The position numbers and the translations under genes were made by a program. DNA of 51,097 nucleotides, taken from positions 102,171 through 153,267 of the forward strand of contig DJQB01000030.1 of the NCBI GenBank assembly GCA_002439875.1, read 5' to 3'. Of this stretch, positions 50,412-51,097 are shown piece by piece. Numbering within the stretch: the stretch's first letter is position 1; each line of letters opens with the position of its first letter. The notes under the pieces are model-generated. The model was not told where the DNA came from. It did not search any database and worked only from the letters and a program-made list of their open reading frames with translations. Source of the DNA: Bacteroidales bacterium UBA6397. Its GTDB lineage: Bacteria > Bacteroidota > Bacteroidia > Bacteroidales > UBA932.

Positions 50412-50990
50412 ATGGATGAAATGAGAGAGGCTGAAAGGGCTGAAAAGACCGCAATCGACCCACGCGACTGGGCGCGATGGTTCGTCATGCGCGCCTACAA
50501 ATGCGAAGGAAAAGCGGAAGAGAGACTCTCCGGTGATGGCGGTTTGGACTATTTCATACCTAAGCACTACGCCCTCAGATCCTATCATGGAGTGAAATCA
50601 CGTCGGCTGGTTCCTGTCATCCCTAGCCTTGTGTTTGTGCGGGCGAGTAGAAGACAGCTTATCAACTTCAAGAAAGACAATAACTTCCTGCAATATGTCA
50701 TGAACAATACCAGCGGAGGAAGTGAGTGTCTTGTCGTTCCTGACGATCAGATGAGCAATTTCATCAAGGTTGCTTCACAACTGGAAGAGAATCTGACATA
50801 TTTCAAACCGGACGAGATTGACATCAAGAAAGGGACGAGGGTCAGAATCCACGGTGGGGCATTCGATGGAGTTGAAGGGGTGTTTATGAGGACGGAAGGG
50901 GTTCGTGACAGGAGACTCGTTGTCCTGCTGGAGGGTGTCATGGCTATCTCGGCAAAGGTGCGCCCTGACCTTGTCGAGGTCCTGAAATGA
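50412..50990 (+). CDS. UpxY-family transcription antiterminator (NusG-like)
   Basis: A 192-aa NusG paralogue. The NusG N-terminal domain runs from WARWFVMRAYKCEGKAEERL to PVIPSLVFVRASRRQLINF, and the C-terminal KOW domain has IKKGTRVRIHGGAFDGVEGV (about 139-158). In Bacteroides, UpxY proteins are the first gene of capsular polysaccharide loci and let polymerase cross the long leader of their own locus. The gene lies directly after the invertible segment; a second in-frame ATG is at 50421. Its expression depends on the orientation of that segment. The regulated locus should lie to the right, outside the window. Confidence 0.9.
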   Translation: MDEMREAERAEKTAIDPRDWARWFVMRAYKCEGKAEERLSGDGGLDYFIPKHYALRSYHGVKSRRLVPVIPSLVFVRASRRQLINFKKDNNFLQYVMNNTSGGSECLVVPDDQMSNFIKVASQLEENLTYFKPDEIDIKKGTRVRIHGGAFDGVEGVFMRTEGVRDRRLVVLLEGVMAISAKVRPDLVEVLK

Positions 50991-51076
50991 CCATTGCTGT
51001 TTTCCTTGAATATATTGGAATACATCGGAATATAACGAATATCATACTTAAAGCATAACAATCTATTCCTACAGAC

Positions 51077-51097
51077 ATGAAAAGAGTAACCGCGCTG
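51077..51097 (+). CDS. Start of a further gene, cut by the window edge
   Basis: An ATG at 51077 opens seven codons (MKRVTAL) that continue past the right edge. Charged start followed by hydrophobic residues could be a signal sequence. Position after upxY suggests a polysaccharide-locus gene, such as an UpxZ-type inhibitor or an export protein, but seven residues do not allow a choice. Confidence 0.35.

Overview
The window is chromosomal DNA from a member of the Bacteroidales. The evidence is a SusC/SusD outer-membrane pair plus the remains of a second pair, Bacteroidetes-type promoters (TTTG, 19-21 nt, TAnnTTTG), a V-type ATPase operon with a DUF2764 subunit, a sodium-pumping methylmalonyl-CoA decarboxylase operon, lipoproteins with Bacteroidetes-style lipoboxes, and a UpxY-type antiterminator preceded by a tyrosine recombinase. 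The genus cannot be settled from sequence alone. Base composition is moderate (near 50% GC in coding regions) and genes mostly end codons in C or G.

Layout. 1-3 kb: a CobW-type metal-chaperone GTPase and a membrane TPR/helix-turn-helix regulator, with structured repeats between them. 3-10.7 kb: a TonB-dependent receptor convergent with a three-gene operon (outer-membrane protein, 5'-nucleotidase lipoprotein, GH78 rhamnosidase). 10.7-17 kb: a GSCFA protein and a SusC/SusD nutrient-uptake pair. 17-20.3 kb: an AAA-ATPase/PD-(D/E)XK protein, a broken Rpn-type nuclease gene and a decayed susC-susD remnant. 20.4-24.8 kb: ffh, lysA, a deoxyhypusine-synthase-like gene and an AraC-type regulator. 25-28 kb: an ABC exporter operon with a GntR regulator and a DUF2807 lipoprotein. 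28.1-30.3 kb: two 150-bp hairpin repeats enclosing a Y1-transposase-like gene and a small lipoprotein gene. 30.3-34.5 kb: recF-DUF721-pdxB on the minus strand, then a TPR membrane protein and YebC. 34.8-38.9 kb: methylmalonyl-CoA decarboxylase. 39-46.3 kb: V-type ATPase. 46.3-48.9 kb: GlmM-like mutase and a DUF1343 protein. 49-51.1 kb: a tyrosine recombinase, an invertible promoter segment and upxY, the probable entrance of a surface-polysaccharide locus that continues past the right edge.

How the parts work together. The decarboxylase operon should export sodium while splitting methylmalonyl-CoA to propionyl-CoA. The V-ATPase next to it carries, in its ring subunit, all five sodium ligands known from Enterococcus hirae, so 34.8-46.3 kb looks like one sodium-energetics block. 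At the right end, the recombinase lies beside a 273-300 bp segment flanked by inverted repeats. The only good promoter in that segment points away from upxY in this assembly, so the downstream locus is predicted OFF in the sequenced orientation.

Other signals stand out: strong over-representation of the word TGAATAT/ATATTCA in all frames and on both strands, two hairpins with an identical CACGTTAC loop, and a REP-like palindrome used twice as coding sequence in the TonB receptor.
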